Positions 49,881 to 58,999 of a DNA stretch of 64,000 nt are shown here, in pieces. Position 1 is the stretch's first letter. Every line of letters begins with the position of its first letter. This DNA comes from Oscillibacter valericigenes (GTDB lineage Bacteria; Bacillota; Clostridia; Oscillospirales; Oscillospiraceae), in the NCBI RefSeq assembly GCF_021531915.1, contig NZ_JAFBIV010000001.1:248001-312000 (forward strand), in the 5' to 3' direction. A model generated the notes under the pieces. The model ran no database searches. It worked only from the letters and a program-made list of their open reading frames with translations, and had not been told where the DNA came from. Position numbers and translations under genes: made by a program.

Positions 49881-51659
49881 TTAATCAGGAATTCGTCCAT
49901 AGCAGTAGAAGTGCTGCTGCCAGTAGGACGTGTTGATAGATGCATAGGAAATCGGGTTTCCGCAGTGGATCATCATGCCGTTGCCGACATAGATACCGAC
50001 ATGACTGGCTCCCGATGTGTTGTAGGTTCCCTGGAAGAAAATCAGGTCACCGGGCTTTGCCTCACTGGGTCGGATAATTGAGCAGTGATTCATCAAACCG
50101 CTTGCCGTCAGTCGGCCCACGTTCCAACCATTTCCACAGTGATTGATTACCCATGAAACAAAACCGGAGCAGTCAAAGCTGGTGGAAGGGGAAGAACCTC
50201 CCCAGACATAGGGATATCCCAGGTATTTCTCCGCCTCACGGATCATGTTGGCAAATCGCTCATCCGTCAGCGCTTCACCCGGAATGTCGTATTTCAGATA
50301 CTCACTGCTGGTCGTGACATAAGGATCATCCGCAAAAAGATATTCCTTATTGCCCTTGGTCTGAAGCAGGATAGCATAACGCTCCGCCTGATCCTCATTC
50401 ATACCGCCGGACTCTGTGATCACATGGCCCAGGTTCTTATTGGTCAGTGTGACATTGAGGATGTAGTACTCATAAGGGACCTCAACCTCATATTCGTATT
50501 CCTCTTCCGTTACTTCGCCGGTCTCCGGATCCGTGGAAGTGGTGGCGCCTGTTCTGGTCTCTGTTCGGTATCGGATCTCAATCTCTTCCTCAAGCTTTAG
50601 CTCATACTGACGATCAAAGAGGGAACGCAAAGTGGACTGGACCTCACTTCTGGTGTAATCCTCGAATTGAACCGTCAGATAGGCTGCCAGCTGATAGGGG
50701 TCATGGCCGATCTCATCCAGATAGTAGTTGTATTCGTCATAGCCGGGATAGGTGGATTCGATGTTATTGACCTTCCGCTGCAGCTCTGCTTCCAGCGCCT
50801 TGTAGTCGTTGTTTGCACCGATGATATCTTCATCCTCTGCTGTAAACGTGGTTGCCACAATGGCTCCGGAACCTCCCGGAAGGAAAGCAGAGCAGGAAGA
50901 CAGCGATGACAAAACGATCATGATCAGAACCGCCAATGCTCCAATGGCCAGAAATACCTGCGGATGCTCGGTCACATACTCAAAGGCCTTGTCCTTGAAG
51001 TCAACAAGCCTCTGCCCAAGGGTTTTTACCCCGGCAGCACCTTCCTTGGCTGCCGCACTTGCATTTGCCGCTGTTTCTTCAGCTCGTCTGGCTGCCGCAT
51101 ATTCTTTTTGGATCGCCTTTTTCTGCTGCCAGCGGGATACCGGGTTGGAGAATTCCTCCGGATGCTCCGCCATACGCTGCTGATAGATGGCTTCCACATT
51201 GGCGGCATCGGATTTGGTCTGCAGATATTCCGCCTTTTCATAGGACTTCAGCTTCTTACTGTAGACAGCATGATCAATGGCATGTGCACTGACCTCAGCT
51301 GCTTCTGCAGAGGTATCGACAGCCTGGACTGCCGTATTATCGTCCTGGTTATTGGCAGAAATCTGTCCGTGAATTGTTCCGGACACGGCTGCAGTCGTGG
51401 AATGAACCGCCGATCTGGTGAAACGGTTGCCCCTGCCGGTCAGTTCACCGACAGGGATCTCCTGCTTTTCAAAGGTGAGGTGCGCCTTTCGTCCGGCTGC
51501 CTTGTCCGCATCCAGCTTCAGCTTTCTCTTCTTCGGCGTTTTTGCTGCCGCCCGATCCGCTTTGTCCGCCGCCCGTTCGGCTTTGGACGCAGCCTTTTTG
51601 ACCCTGGGATTTGCAAGCTCATCCTCTGTGAAATGGAGCCTGGTCGCTTTCTTCGCCAT
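49881..51659 (-). CDS. NlpC/P60 peptidoglycan hydrolase of the conjugation machine
   Basis: A 592-residue protein. The N-terminal 240 residues are charged, alanine-rich and helical. A membrane helix lies near 250-270, then a region with acidic and coiled segments, and residues 475-592 form an NlpC/P60 (C40) domain. Its catalytic Cys is in SFDCSGFVSW and the His in SHVGIYVG. It cuts cell-wall peptides to open a path for the conjugation channel, like CwlT of Tn916 or the CD1108-type proteins. The start follows the VirB4 gene stop by one base. Confidence 0.9.
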   Translation of the reverse strand: MAKKATRLHFTEDELANPRVKKAASKAERAADKADRAAAKTPKKRKLKLDADKAAGRKAHLTFEKQEIPVGELTGRGNRFTRSAVHSTTAAVSGTIHGQISANNQDDNTAVQAVDTSAEAAEVSAHAIDHAVYSKKLKSYEKAEYLQTKSDAANVEAIYQQRMAEHPEEFSNPVSRWQQKKAIQKEYAAARRAEETAANASAAAKEGAAGVKTLGQRLVDFKDKAFEYVTEHPQVFLAIGALAVLIMIVLSSLSSCSAFLPGGSGAIVATTFTAEDEDIIGANNDYKALEAELQRKVNNIESTYPGYDEYNYYLDEIGHDPYQLAAYLTVQFEDYTRSEVQSTLRSLFDRQYELKLEEEIEIRYRTETRTGATTSTDPETGEVTEEEYEYEVEVPYEYYILNVTLTNKNLGHVITESGGMNEDQAERYAILLQTKGNKEYLFADDPYVTTSSEYLKYDIPGEALTDERFANMIREAEKYLGYPYVWGGSSPSTSFDCSGFVSWVINHCGNGWNVGRLTASGLMNHCSIIRPSEAKPGDLIFFQGTYNTSGASHVGIYVGNGMMIHCGNPISYASINTSYWQQHFYCYGRIPD

Positions 51660-51660
51660 A

Positions 51661-54048
51661 TCACACCGCCTTTGCTTCTGCCACCTCGGACAGCTTTGTG
51701 GTCATGATACGGTAGAGCTCCAGATCCGTCGGGAAATGATCCACGAAGGGCAGGATGACATTGCCGTAGAACAGGAGACCTTCGCCTTCGCCGGAGTGGG
51801 TCACATAGGAAAGCTGATGGGGAGAAATATTCAGCTGCTGCGCCAGAATCTGGCGGTCACCGGCAGCCTGGTTCAGCATATACACGAAGTCTGAGTTTTC
51901 GAAGATGTTCTCCACCTCGCGGCTGGAAAGTAGATCCTTTACGTTCTGCGTGATACCGGTGGGAATGCCGCCCCATTTACGGAAGCGCTTCCAGATCTCA
52001 ACGGAGTAGGAAGCGGTCTGCTCCTCCTTCAGAAGAAGATGGAACTCGTCCATATAGTAGCGGGTCGTCTTACCGGCAGAACGGTTGGCCGTGACGCGGC
52101 CCCAGACCTGATCCTGAACAATCAGCATACCCAGCTTTTTCAGCTGCTTCCCCAGTTCCTTAATGTCATAGCAGACGAAACGGTTCCGGATATCGACGTT
52201 GGTTCTGTGGTTGAAAAGGTTCAGGGAGCCCTTAACATAGATTTCGAGCGCCGTTGCCACACGATGGGCTTCCTTTTCCTCCTGCTGTAAGAGCGCATTG
52301 TAAAGGTCCTCCAGAAGCGGCATGTTTTCCGGTTTAGGATCCTCGAAGTAGTGCTGATAGATCTGGTGCACACAACGGTCAATTACCGTCTTTTCGATGG
52401 GCTGCAGACCATCCTTACCCCCAACGATCAGCTCACAGAGGGAAAGAATGAAGTCCGCCTTCAGTGCCAGCGGATTGTCATCCTCGGAGTAGGACTCATT
52501 GATATCCATGGGGTTGATATAGTGGGTGCTGGTCGGACTGATCTTGATGACTTGGCCCTCCAGACAGTTGACCAGTGCCGTGTACTCGGCTTCAGGATCG
52601 CAGATGATGATATCATCGTCGGTAACCAGGAAGGCATTGGTGATCTCTCGCTTTGCCGAAAAGGATTTACCGGAACCGGGCGTACCGAGGATCAGACCAT
52701 TCGGATTCTTCAGCTTCTTCCGATCCACCATGATCAGGTTGTTGGAAAGGGCATTCAGGCCGTAATATAAGGCATCATCGCCATTCTGGAACAGTTCCTG
52801 TGTGGTAAAAGGAATGAAGATCGCCGTGGAGCTGGTGGTCAGAGCACGCTGGATCTCAATCAGGTTATTGGCAAGAGGGAGACTGCTCATGAGCCCCTGC
52901 TCCTGCTGAAAATCCAGTCTTCGAAGGTTGCAGTTGTGCTTCTGAGCAATGGAGGATGCCTGAAACACGTTGTTCTCAAGCTCCTGCTGGGTCTTGCCGG
53001 TATTCATGATCAGGAAAGTGATCAGAAACATACGCTCATTCTGGGACTGCAGCTCCTTCAGAAGGGCCTTTGCATCCTTACCGTAGGTGGCCAGGTCGGA
53101 AGGGATAATGTCCATGTCATAACCGGAACGGACTGCCTTTTTCTGCTCCTCAATCTTGCTGCGGTCAAGCTCGGTAATGGTGTGCTTGATCTGCTTGATG
53201 GCAGTGGTCTGGTCTACCGACTGGATGTGCATGGTGACGATCTCGCTGGACTCCATATCCAGAAAATCCTTCAGAAGCTGGTCGGAAAGATCCGATGCTG
53301 TGATCTGCAGATAACTCATGGCTCCGTACAGGCTGCCCATGGTAAAGGTCTTTCCGCCCGGGAAGGAAAAGGATGTGGGAGCAATGAAGTCCTTCACGGA
53401 TAGTCCGGAGCCTGCCAGCCAGCTCCAGTCGAAGTAAAAACGGTCAGTATCGCCCATGTGAAACATGGCATGCATCAGCTGCAGACGTTCCTTCCCATTG
53501 AGCACCCTGGCGGATACGCCGAGGCGCTTGAAGTTATTCATCAGGTTGGTCTGCACATGCTCTAGGCGGGGCTTTGCCTCGCGCATGGACTCGGCTTCAA
53601 TGCCGAAGGTGATATATTTGGTCTTTGTCAGACCGTTATTGCCCTGAGCCAGCTGCATCTTCAGCATCTGACTGTACTCGCTGCGGACATTGTTGAAGTT
53701 GTCATTGCGGTACGGAATGCGAATGTTCTTCTCAAAGACTTCGGCATCCGTCGCCATATTCATGAAAGACAGCTCGAAGTGGATGGAGCTGTCGAAAAAA
53801 TTCAGGAAGGAGCACCACTCTTCAAAGATCGCGGTCTTGTCCTCCTGCTGAGCCAGCTGATAGTTGATGTCCTGATACTGGATGGTCTTGGTATAATACT
53901 TGTCGCTGACGCGGCAGATGCCATCCGGGAACATACGCTGGAACGGGATCGACTGCTGCGCGGTGCGGGGAATGCCGTCATCACGCCTTGCGCGGTCGAT
54001 GATCTCCTGAACCTGCCTTGCCTGAGCCTTAGTCAGATTCTTCGGCAT
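51661..54048 (-). CDS. VirB4/TraE-type conjugation ATPase
   Basis: A 795-residue AAA+ ATPase of the VirB4 family. The N-terminal half is the membrane-associated alpha/beta domain; Walker A GTPGSGKSFSAK lies near 455, with DPEAEYTALV and Walker B-like segments after it, and a C-terminal NVKDLLSSREVENIFEN region that contacts partner ATPases. It powers the type IV secretion channel. The start is ATG 54048, with a weak AAAGAAA site; a longer TTG start would overlap the PrgI gene deeply. Confidence 0.92.
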   Translation of the reverse strand: MPKNLTKAQARQVQEIIDRARRDDGIPRTAQQSIPFQRMFPDGICRVSDKYYTKTIQYQDINYQLAQQEDKTAIFEEWCSFLNFFDSSIHFELSFMNMATDAEVFEKNIRIPYRNDNFNNVRSEYSQMLKMQLAQGNNGLTKTKYITFGIEAESMREAKPRLEHVQTNLMNNFKRLGVSARVLNGKERLQLMHAMFHMGDTDRFYFDWSWLAGSGLSVKDFIAPTSFSFPGGKTFTMGSLYGAMSYLQITASDLSDQLLKDFLDMESSEIVTMHIQSVDQTTAIKQIKHTITELDRSKIEEQKKAVRSGYDMDIIPSDLATYGKDAKALLKELQSQNERMFLITFLIMNTGKTQQELENNVFQASSIAQKHNCNLRRLDFQQEQGLMSSLPLANNLIEIQRALTTSSTAIFIPFTTQELFQNGDDALYYGLNALSNNLIMVDRKKLKNPNGLILGTPGSGKSFSAKREITNAFLVTDDDIIICDPEAEYTALVNCLEGQVIKISPTSTHYINPMDINESYSEDDNPLALKADFILSLCELIVGGKDGLQPIEKTVIDRCVHQIYQHYFEDPKPENMPLLEDLYNALLQQEEKEAHRVATALEIYVKGSLNLFNHRTNVDIRNRFVCYDIKELGKQLKKLGMLIVQDQVWGRVTANRSAGKTTRYYMDEFHLLLKEEQTASYSVEIWKRFRKWGGIPTGITQNVKDLLSSREVENIFENSDFVYMLNQAAGDRQILAQQLNISPHQLSYVTHSGEGEGLLFYGNVILPFVDHFPTDLELYRIMTTKLSEVAEAKAV

Positions 54049-54454
54049 GTTCAGGTTTCTTTTTTCTGTTTTTCGGAACAGATTTTTCACCGTAAACAAT
54101 GTGATTTACCTCCATTTCTGCCTGTGCCTGACGGATCAGGACGGCATAATAGTTGTTCGTCTGATAGGGACGGACCTTCGGCCTTACAAACTTGGCCTGA
54201 ATTAACTGCTTTGCGATCTTTTCCAGCGGCTGGCCGTCCCGTTCATACATTCCGAGAAAGAAGAACGGCAGCATGATGATGATCATACAGATGGATGCCA
54301 TGCTGGTATTGCCGCCCGCCTTGAGCAAAAAGAAAGACGGAACACCGATAAGTGCACCCGCCCCAAAGCAGAGAAGCTGACGTTTTGTCAGGTTGAATAG
54401 GATTTTTGATTTGACCCTCGTAAGATCGCGAGGGACAGGAATATAAGCTGCCAC
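54029..54454 (-). CDS. PrgI (VirB3-like) channel protein
   Basis: A 141-residue protein with two adjacent N-terminal helices (about 28-70), IPVPRDLTRVKSKILFNLTKRQL before them and a basic tail, as in the PrgI family of Gram-positive conjugation systems. It binds VirB4 in the inner membrane. It overlaps the VirB4 start by 20 bases, so the two are translated together. Confidence 0.9.
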   Translation of the reverse strand: MAAYIPVPRDLTRVKSKILFNLTKRQLLCFGAGALIGVPSFFLLKAGGNTSMASICMIIIMLPFFFLGMYERDGQPLEKIAKQLIQAKFVRPKVRPYQTNNYYAVLIRQAQAEMEVNHIVYGEKSVPKNRKKKPEHAEESD

Positions 54455-54474
54455 TATTTACTGAACCTCCTTCC

Positions 54475-55341
54475 TTAGTGTGCCGAGAAGACGCTTTTTG
54501 CAAGAGCACCGGTCTTGAATAATGTGAAGCACAGCAGCACCGTGTATCCGAGGATGCCCCAGATGGATCCGATAATGTCATCCGAGACGGAGACGCTCTG
54601 GATCAGCACGGCATAGATGCCGACACAGATCATGATCAGAAAGCCCTGGAAGCCAAGTGCAAACAGAGATCTGAGATAGTTCTGTCCCACCATGCTCTGT
54701 TCCCGGTTTCCAAAGGTCGAGAACGGGATCGGTGCCATACTGGTCATCAGGTAGATTTCGATCATTCGTCCATAGACGATGACGAAAATCACAACACTGA
54801 GTGCCTTGATGGTAAACTGAACGACCATGCACTGCAGGAACAGTGCAAACAGCGGTCCGATTTCCATGGCCTCCAGCGTATCCTGCATGGTCTCTAAGGC
54901 TGCAGCATCCACCGCCGTATTCCCGGCAATGAGCCCGCCTGCATTATTGATCACATGCTGCGTCACATCAAAGACCGCCATCACAATATTGAAGGTATTG
55001 GTGATGAGTGTCACGGCTACAAAGGTCTTGAAGACCCATTTGAAGAAGATCCAGGTTTCAAAGTTGGCAAGGTTATTGTGGTCAATGATCATCTGAATCA
55101 GCTCGTAGCAGGCAATGAAGGTCAATATCAAGCCTGCGACCGGGATAATCACTGATTCGGAAACATTCCGGATCATGGCGAAGACGCCCGGCGAGAAGTT
55201 CGCCGGAGTCGTCCCCACCTGCGTCGCAATATCGCCAACCTGAGTGTTTACCGAATCAAACAGTCCCGTCAGCTGGTTCATGATTCCGGAAACAAGCAGT
55301 TCCTTCAGCCATTCACCAATCTGATCGAGTACGCTGTCCAA
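54475..55341 (-). CDS. TrbL/VirB6-like polytopic membrane protein
   Basis: A 288-residue protein with a signal-like N-terminus, five or six membrane helices (about 55-80, 100-125, 165-190, 200-225 and 245-285) and a short polar loop after the first, the layout of TrbL/VirB6-type channel subunits. It is the usual neighbour of PrgI and Maff-2 in Tn1549-like elements. The start is TTG 55341 with an AAGGAGTG site about nine bases before. Confidence 0.82.
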   Translation of the reverse strand: MDSVLDQIGEWLKELLVSGIMNQLTGLFDSVNTQVGDIATQVGTTPANFSPGVFAMIRNVSESVIIPVAGLILTFIACYELIQMIIDHNNLANFETWIFFKWVFKTFVAVTLITNTFNIVMAVFDVTQHVINNAGGLIAGNTAVDAAALETMQDTLEAMEIGPLFALFLQCMVVQFTIKALSVVIFVIVYGRMIEIYLMTSMAPIPFSTFGNREQSMVGQNYLRSLFALGFQGFLIMICVGIYAVLIQSVSVSDDIIGSIWGILGYTVLLCFTLFKTGALAKSVFSAH

Positions 55342-55358
55342 CGATTAACACTCCTTTC

Positions 55359-55574
55359 TTAGCCGAAGAGTCCGGAGAGCAGGGGAACCAGAGTGATACC
55401 GATGAGGGCCACGCCGCCACCGGCCATCAGCTGCTTCATACCCTGAGACTTTGCACCGGGGTTATCGTTGCCGTAGCCCTCCAGAAGGTTGATCGCGCCC
55501 CAGATACCAAGACCTGCACCGAGAGCTACAACGAGAGTCTGCAGTACACCGACTGCACTATTGAAAAATGCCAT
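55359..55574 (-). CDS. Maff-2 family protein, copy A
   Basis: A 71-residue hydrophobic protein of the Maff-2 family: MAFFNSAV, a membrane helix (LQTLVVALGAGLGIWGAINLL, about 10-30), a polar GYGNDNPGAK turn and a second helix rich in glycine. Small two-helix proteins like this are VirB2/pilin-like parts of the channel. It is almost identical (one residue) to copy B 1.5 kb away but differs at many third codon positions, so the duplication is not recent. It starts 17 bases before the TrbL gene. Confidence 0.88.
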   Translation of the reverse strand: MAFFNSAVGVLQTLVVALGAGLGIWGAINLLEGYGNDNPGAKSQGMKQLMAGGGVALIGITLVPLLSGLFG

Positions 55575-55650
55575 AGTAATTTCCTCCTTGCCCGGATCCC
55601 GAATATAGTTTGATGGACCTGCGGGCTGATCATATGGTTGATAAACAACA

Positions 55651-55732
55651 ATGCCCCTCTGCCCGCATGTGCACCTGCGGGCAGAAGGGCATAAAAATAG
55701 CCAGGTAGCTGATCAAGTCAGTTCCTGGCTAT
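55651..55732 (-). terminator. Twin hairpins between cargo 3 and maff-2 copy A
   Basis: ATAGCCAGG (55697-55705) and CCTGGCTAT (55724-55732) form a terminator with TTTTAT on the minus strand, ending the GNAT gene. Next to it ATGCCCCTCTGCCCGCA (55651-55667) and its near-complement (55676-55692) make a very strong second stem. The latter may be a second terminator or an end of the inserted block. Confidence 0.72.
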
Positions 55733-55735
55733 GTA

Positions 55736-56176
55736 TTATTGTCTAGTTAAAATGAACCATGAGCCATATTGGTCATGTGTTTCAAAACAGAACCCCTGTT
55801 TCTCTAAAATGTGTTGGGACTCGTCGTTGTTGCTTATCAGAGCATATAAATAAGGCACTTTCGTATTTGTAAAAATCCAATTTACAAAGAACGCTAATGC
55901 TTCTTGCATATAGCCTTTTCTTCTGAAATCAATTTCTGTGCCGTAGGAAATCTCAAATTCACGCCGCTTATTTTCAAAATGGATGTGGCATATATTTTCA
56001 GTACCATTTTTCTCATAAAACATGAATCCATATTCCATTCCACTTCGTGGTTGAAGATTCAGCAGATTGATTAAACTTATTTCTCCGTTGTTTGCTGGTT
56101 CTGGTGGCACAGGAATTCCGTTTTTCAATTCAATATCTGATTTACAGACCATTCTAGCCGTATATTCTTCAATCAT
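55736..56176 (-). CDS. GNAT-like acetyltransferase
   Basis: A 146-residue protein of the GNAT fold: strands at 40-75, EIDFRRKGYMQEAL (near 88-100), which carries the R/Q-x-x-G-x-G/A acetyl-CoA turn in relaxed form (RRKGYM), then a helix, YLYALISNNDESQHILEKQGF (near 117-137), the usual end motif of RimJ/RimL-type enzymes. The substrate is unknown. The ATG at 56176 is preferred over an upstream start in the neighbouring gene. It overlaps or abuts the nucleotidyltransferase-like gene, so the two are a unit. Confidence 0.72.
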   Translation of the reverse strand: MIEEYTARMVCKSDIELKNGIPVPPEPANNGEISLINLLNLQPRSGMEYGFMFYEKNGTENICHIHFENKRREFEISYGTEIDFRRKGYMQEALAFFVNWIFTNTKVPYLYALISNNDESQHILEKQGFCFETHDQYGSWFILTRQ

Positions 56177-56198
56177 TGTGTAATTTCTCCCCGATACT

Positions 56199-56864
56199 TT
56201 AATCCTGATATTGCTGGATTTGATTATAAACATTGTGTACTGCTTCCAAATACAGCACGCAAGAGCGCTTGTTTGGATCGTTGTTGCGATTCTTTAACTT
56301 CAAGTACTCTTCACGAATCCAATTCCAGCCTTGCTCGTCGTTATATTCAAAGATCTCCTCAAGCTTCCAGCCTACATTTCTTGATTGACTTCTTTTCTCA
56401 AAAGTATAATGGCCATCATCCCAGTGTTTCAAATAATAGTACCCTTCAGATTCATCGTCTCCATAATAGATAATGGCAAAATCTCCCCCGTAAATCACCT
56501 TGCTATGATCTTTGTCTATATGCTTCAGCTGGATTACAGATGTTCTATGCTTTGGAAAAGAATAGGATGTTCCACGACATGCTTTTTGAAATGCCTGCAT
56601 GAATTGATCTGCTATAACCTTTGGCTTATAGCTCCAACCTTCTTTAAGTGGAGGAAGAATAATATTGTAATCCAAGTCGAAGCCTTTGTTACCACCCTTT
56701 ATGCGAGTCACAAGATGACGGTCACCACTTCCAATCAATCGATAGCGGACACCAGGCAAATCGTATTCTCTTTGCATAATAGAAACAACTCTATCAAGGA
56801 TTGTTTTCTGCTCGTGTTTTACAGGGTAATATTCTTTTTTGTGAACATATTCAAATTCAGCCAT
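56199..56864 (-). CDS. Nucleotidyltransferase-like protein
   Basis: A 221-residue protein that I place in the nucleotidyltransferase superfamily with moderate confidence. The segment from RLIGSGDRHLVTRIKGG to the FDLDYNI strand (near 42-67) has the G-S-G turn and D-x-D pair typical of these enzymes. The rest has a FAIIYY strand and helical C-terminus. Relatives include antibiotic-inactivating transferases and immune nucleotide cyclases; the target cannot be read here. With the GNAT gene it forms an AT-rich pair between two maff-2 copies. ATG 56864 is used. Confidence 0.6.
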   Translation of the reverse strand: MAEFEYVHKKEYYPVKHEQKTILDRVVSIMQREYDLPGVRYRLIGSGDRHLVTRIKGGNKGFDLDYNIILPPLKEGWSYKPKVIADQFMQAFQKACRGTSYSFPKHRTSVIQLKHIDKDHSKVIYGGDFAIIYYGDDESEGYYYLKHWDDGHYTFEKRSQSRNVGWKLEEIFEYNDEQGWNWIREEYLKLKNRNNDPNKRSCVLYLEAVHNVYNQIQQYQD

Positions 56865-56984
56865 ATGACTTTCCCTTTCTTTCCCCGAGCCTCCCATTTA
56901 GATTTATTCTAAATCATTACATCATAAAACTCAAACATAAAAAAGTCAATCAAAGAATATGCCAATTTATAAAAACTTATATGT

Positions 56985-57010
56985 AACGGGCAGCTTGCGC
57001 CGCCCGGCCG
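56985..57010 (-). terminator. Hairpin after maff-2 copy B
   Basis: GGGCAGC (56988-56994) and GCCGCCC (56999-57005) form a seven-pair stem with one G-U, and GTTACATAT follows on the minus strand. Together with the tail it resembles the hairpin at 48.4 kb. No T run, so it may be a weak terminator. Confidence 0.45.
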
Positions 57011-57047
57011 GATCACTGCTCCGGCAAGCAGTCAGACTCTATTCGGA

Positions 57048-57263
57048 TTAACCGAAGAGACCGGAAAGCAGAGGTACCAGAGTGATACCGATGAGGGCAA
57101 CGCCGCCGCCAGCCATAAGCTGCTTCATACCCTGAGACTTTGCACCAGGGTTATCGTTACCGTAACCTTCCAGAAGGTTGATCGCACCCCAGATACCAAG
57201 ACCTGCACCGAGTGCTACTACGAGAGTCTGCAGAACAGTGACTGCGCTGTTGAAAAATGCCAT
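57048..57263 (-). CDS. Maff-2 family protein, copy B
   Basis: A 71-residue protein identical to copy A except Thr for Gly at position 9. The DNA differs at synonymous sites along the gene, about nine in ten bases being identical by eye. The open frame extends further upstream but lacks the family start; ATG 57263 with GGAGG is correct. It is the copy that continues the backbone from the TraG side. It is followed by the cargo 3 pair, so the two copies flank it in direct orientation. Confidence 0.88.
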   Translation of the reverse strand: MAFFNSAVTVLQTLVVALGAGLGIWGAINLLEGYGNDNPGAKSQGMKQLMAGGGVALIGITLVPLLSGLFG

Positions 57264-57400
57264 AATAAAATCCTCCTTGCCGCTTTGGGCTGAAATAATG
57301 ATAGTTGCTGCCATTATGTTCGCCGTGTCCTTTTTGGCCTGATTTGTTTTTTCGCTAACCGCGTCGGTTTGCCACAGAACGCAGAACCTCATCAGGGCAA

Positions 57401-57430
57401 AATAAAAGCCTTCTGTTTTCTCACAGAAGA
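57401..57430 (-). terminator. Terminator after the 65-aa gene
   Basis: TCTTCTGT and ACAGAAGG (57423-57430 and 57409-57416) form an eight-pair stem (one G-U) with a GAGAAA loop, followed by CTTTTATTTT on the minus strand. The 57,264-57,447 gap holds nothing else that I see except a probable second promoter for maff-2 copy B. Confidence 0.78.
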
Positions 57431-57447
57431 CTTACAAACGATAGTGA

Positions 57448-57645
57448 TTAAAATTTGATCTCGACCTTCCGGCTGTCATAGTAGCCTAAGATATCGAGGA
57501 TCTCTTCCAGGTATTTCTTACTCCTGGCATATTTGTCTCCGGTATCCAACCGGATCCAGATGGTTGCTGTACCCGGGCTGGCATCAATGCTGATGATGTG
57601 ATCTGCATTAATATACTCCTCACCGGTGTATACGAATGTCGCCAT
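57448..57645 (-). CDS. Small ICE protein (65 aa)
   Basis: A 65-residue soluble protein with a beta-rich N-terminal half (FVYTGEEYINADHIISIDA) and a C-terminal helix. I do not recognise it beyond its being a common small gene between the 175-aa gene and maff-2. A GGAGG site precedes the ATG. Function unknown. Confidence 0.6.
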   Translation of the reverse strand: MATFVYTGEEYINADHIISIDASPGTATIWIRLDTGDKYARSKKYLEEILDILGYYDSRKVEIKF

Positions 57646-57653
57646 TTTGCCTC

Positions 57654-58181
57654 CTACCTGGTCGCTTCCTGCTTCTTAGAAGCCTTACCGGAAGGGCTGG
57701 CTGCCGCTGTTTCTTCCTTCCGGTCAGACAAGTCCGAGAGGACAGAGCCTCTGGATTTATCTTTATAGGACTCCATCAGGGCCTTCAGTTCCGTGTTGGT
57801 CACTTCTCTGGTCTCACGACCCCAGATGGATCTTCCGGTTTCATCCATGCCGGTCTTCACCGAACGGGAAAGTCGGGTCGTTCCCTCCTCGGGGAGCTTC
57901 ATCCAGACACCTTTTCCGAACTGATTATCGTGAATCATCTTTGGGGAAATCACAAAGGATTCCCAGGGGCGGGTATCTGATTTATCCGGATTTGGAATAC
58001 TGACTTCCACCAGCTCCTTACCGCTTTTCGAAGTAAAGGGCTCACCCACGAGCCCCTTACCGAATTTGATCGTTACCTCGGCCAGCGGCTGACCAAAGGT
58101 TTCGCCACGCGCCATGGCTTCCTCCGCTTCTCTTACGAAGTCGGGAACATCCATCGGCAACGGATTTCTTTCATCTGCCAT
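57654..58181 (-). CDS. Conserved ICE protein (175 aa)
   Basis: A 175-residue soluble protein of the sort found next to the coupling protein in Tn1549-type elements. Residues 35-110 alternate strands (AEVTIKFGKGLVG, FVISPKMIHDN, VWMKLPEEG), giving a single-domain beta-rich fold that may bind DNA. The C-terminus is low-complexity, Ser/Lys-rich and probably disordered. The start has AAGGAGG upstream. No known function. Confidence 0.6.
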   Translation of the reverse strand: MADERNPLPMDVPDFVREAEEAMARGETFGQPLAEVTIKFGKGLVGEPFTSKSGKELVEVSIPNPDKSDTRPWESFVISPKMIHDNQFGKGVWMKLPEEGTTRLSRSVKTGMDETGRSIWGRETREVTNTELKALMESYKDKSRGSVLSDLSDRKEETAAASPSGKASKKQEATR

Positions 58182-58195
58182 TGCGGCTTACCTCC

Positions 58196-58999
58196 TTATT
58201 TTTCTGCTTCTATAACAAAAAACTCATCCTTCGGATGAAGCTTTGCCCTGGTACTCAGGTACTTCTCAATGTCGAAGGTGAGTTTCTTATCATAATCGGC
58301 TGTGTATTTGTAGTTCGGGTGCTGTGTCAGATCGTACTTATCCGACAGGAAGGGACGGACGCCTCTCAGCTGAAGGACACATTTGCTGCCGTCCATAACA
58401 GCCAGTTCATCACGACTCATGAGCTCCTTGCCCAGTTTCTGGTAGTTGGTTCCGTAGCTTGGACTATTGCCTCGTGTATCCGAGGTATTGAAGGTATCGA
58501 TCGTTTCCTTGCCGAGGGCTTCGGAGAGTTCTTTCAGAGTGGTAGGTTCAGAGCCGCCCAGGAAGACCTGGCTGTCCATGTTGCCGATGATGGTATCGGC
58601 ATTGTCCTTGTAAATAGCCTTCAGCTGAGACCGGGCCTGCAGCACCAGACAGGCACTGATCTCACGGGAACGGATGGTGGCGACCAGCTTTTCCAGGTTT
58701 GGGATCTGGCCGATGTTTGCCGCCTCATCGATCAGGCACCGCACATGGACCGGGAGTCTGCCGCCATAGACATCATCCGCTTTTTCACACAGCAGGTTGA
58801 ACAGCTGTGTGTAGATCATACTGATCAGGAAATTGAAGCTGCCGTCCGTATCCGACATCATCAGGAACAGGGCAGTTTTTTCATCTCCCAGAGTATCCAG
58901 CTCCAGCTCGTCATACATGGTAATCTCACGAACCTCCTGAATGTCAAAGGGAGCGAGACGGGCACCGGCAGACACCAGAATACTTTTCAGGGTCTTGCC
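58196..58999 (-). pseudogene. traG: C-terminal part of VirD4/TraG coupling protein, interrupted
   Basis: The frame encodes the C-terminal ~268 residues of a VirD4/TraG-type coupling ATPase: GKTLKSILVSAGARLAPFDI at the cut end, Walker B-like RCLIDEAANIGQIP near the middle, then the family's RSREISA and LGGSEPTTLKELSEALG segments. There is no Walker A part: immediately upstream of the Gly-Lys-Thr codons the frame meets a TGA at 59012-59014, and unrelated sequence (tnpW) begins. The N-terminal part should be on the far side of the inserted element. The ICE cannot make an intact coupling protein unless that element leaves. Confidence 0.9.
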
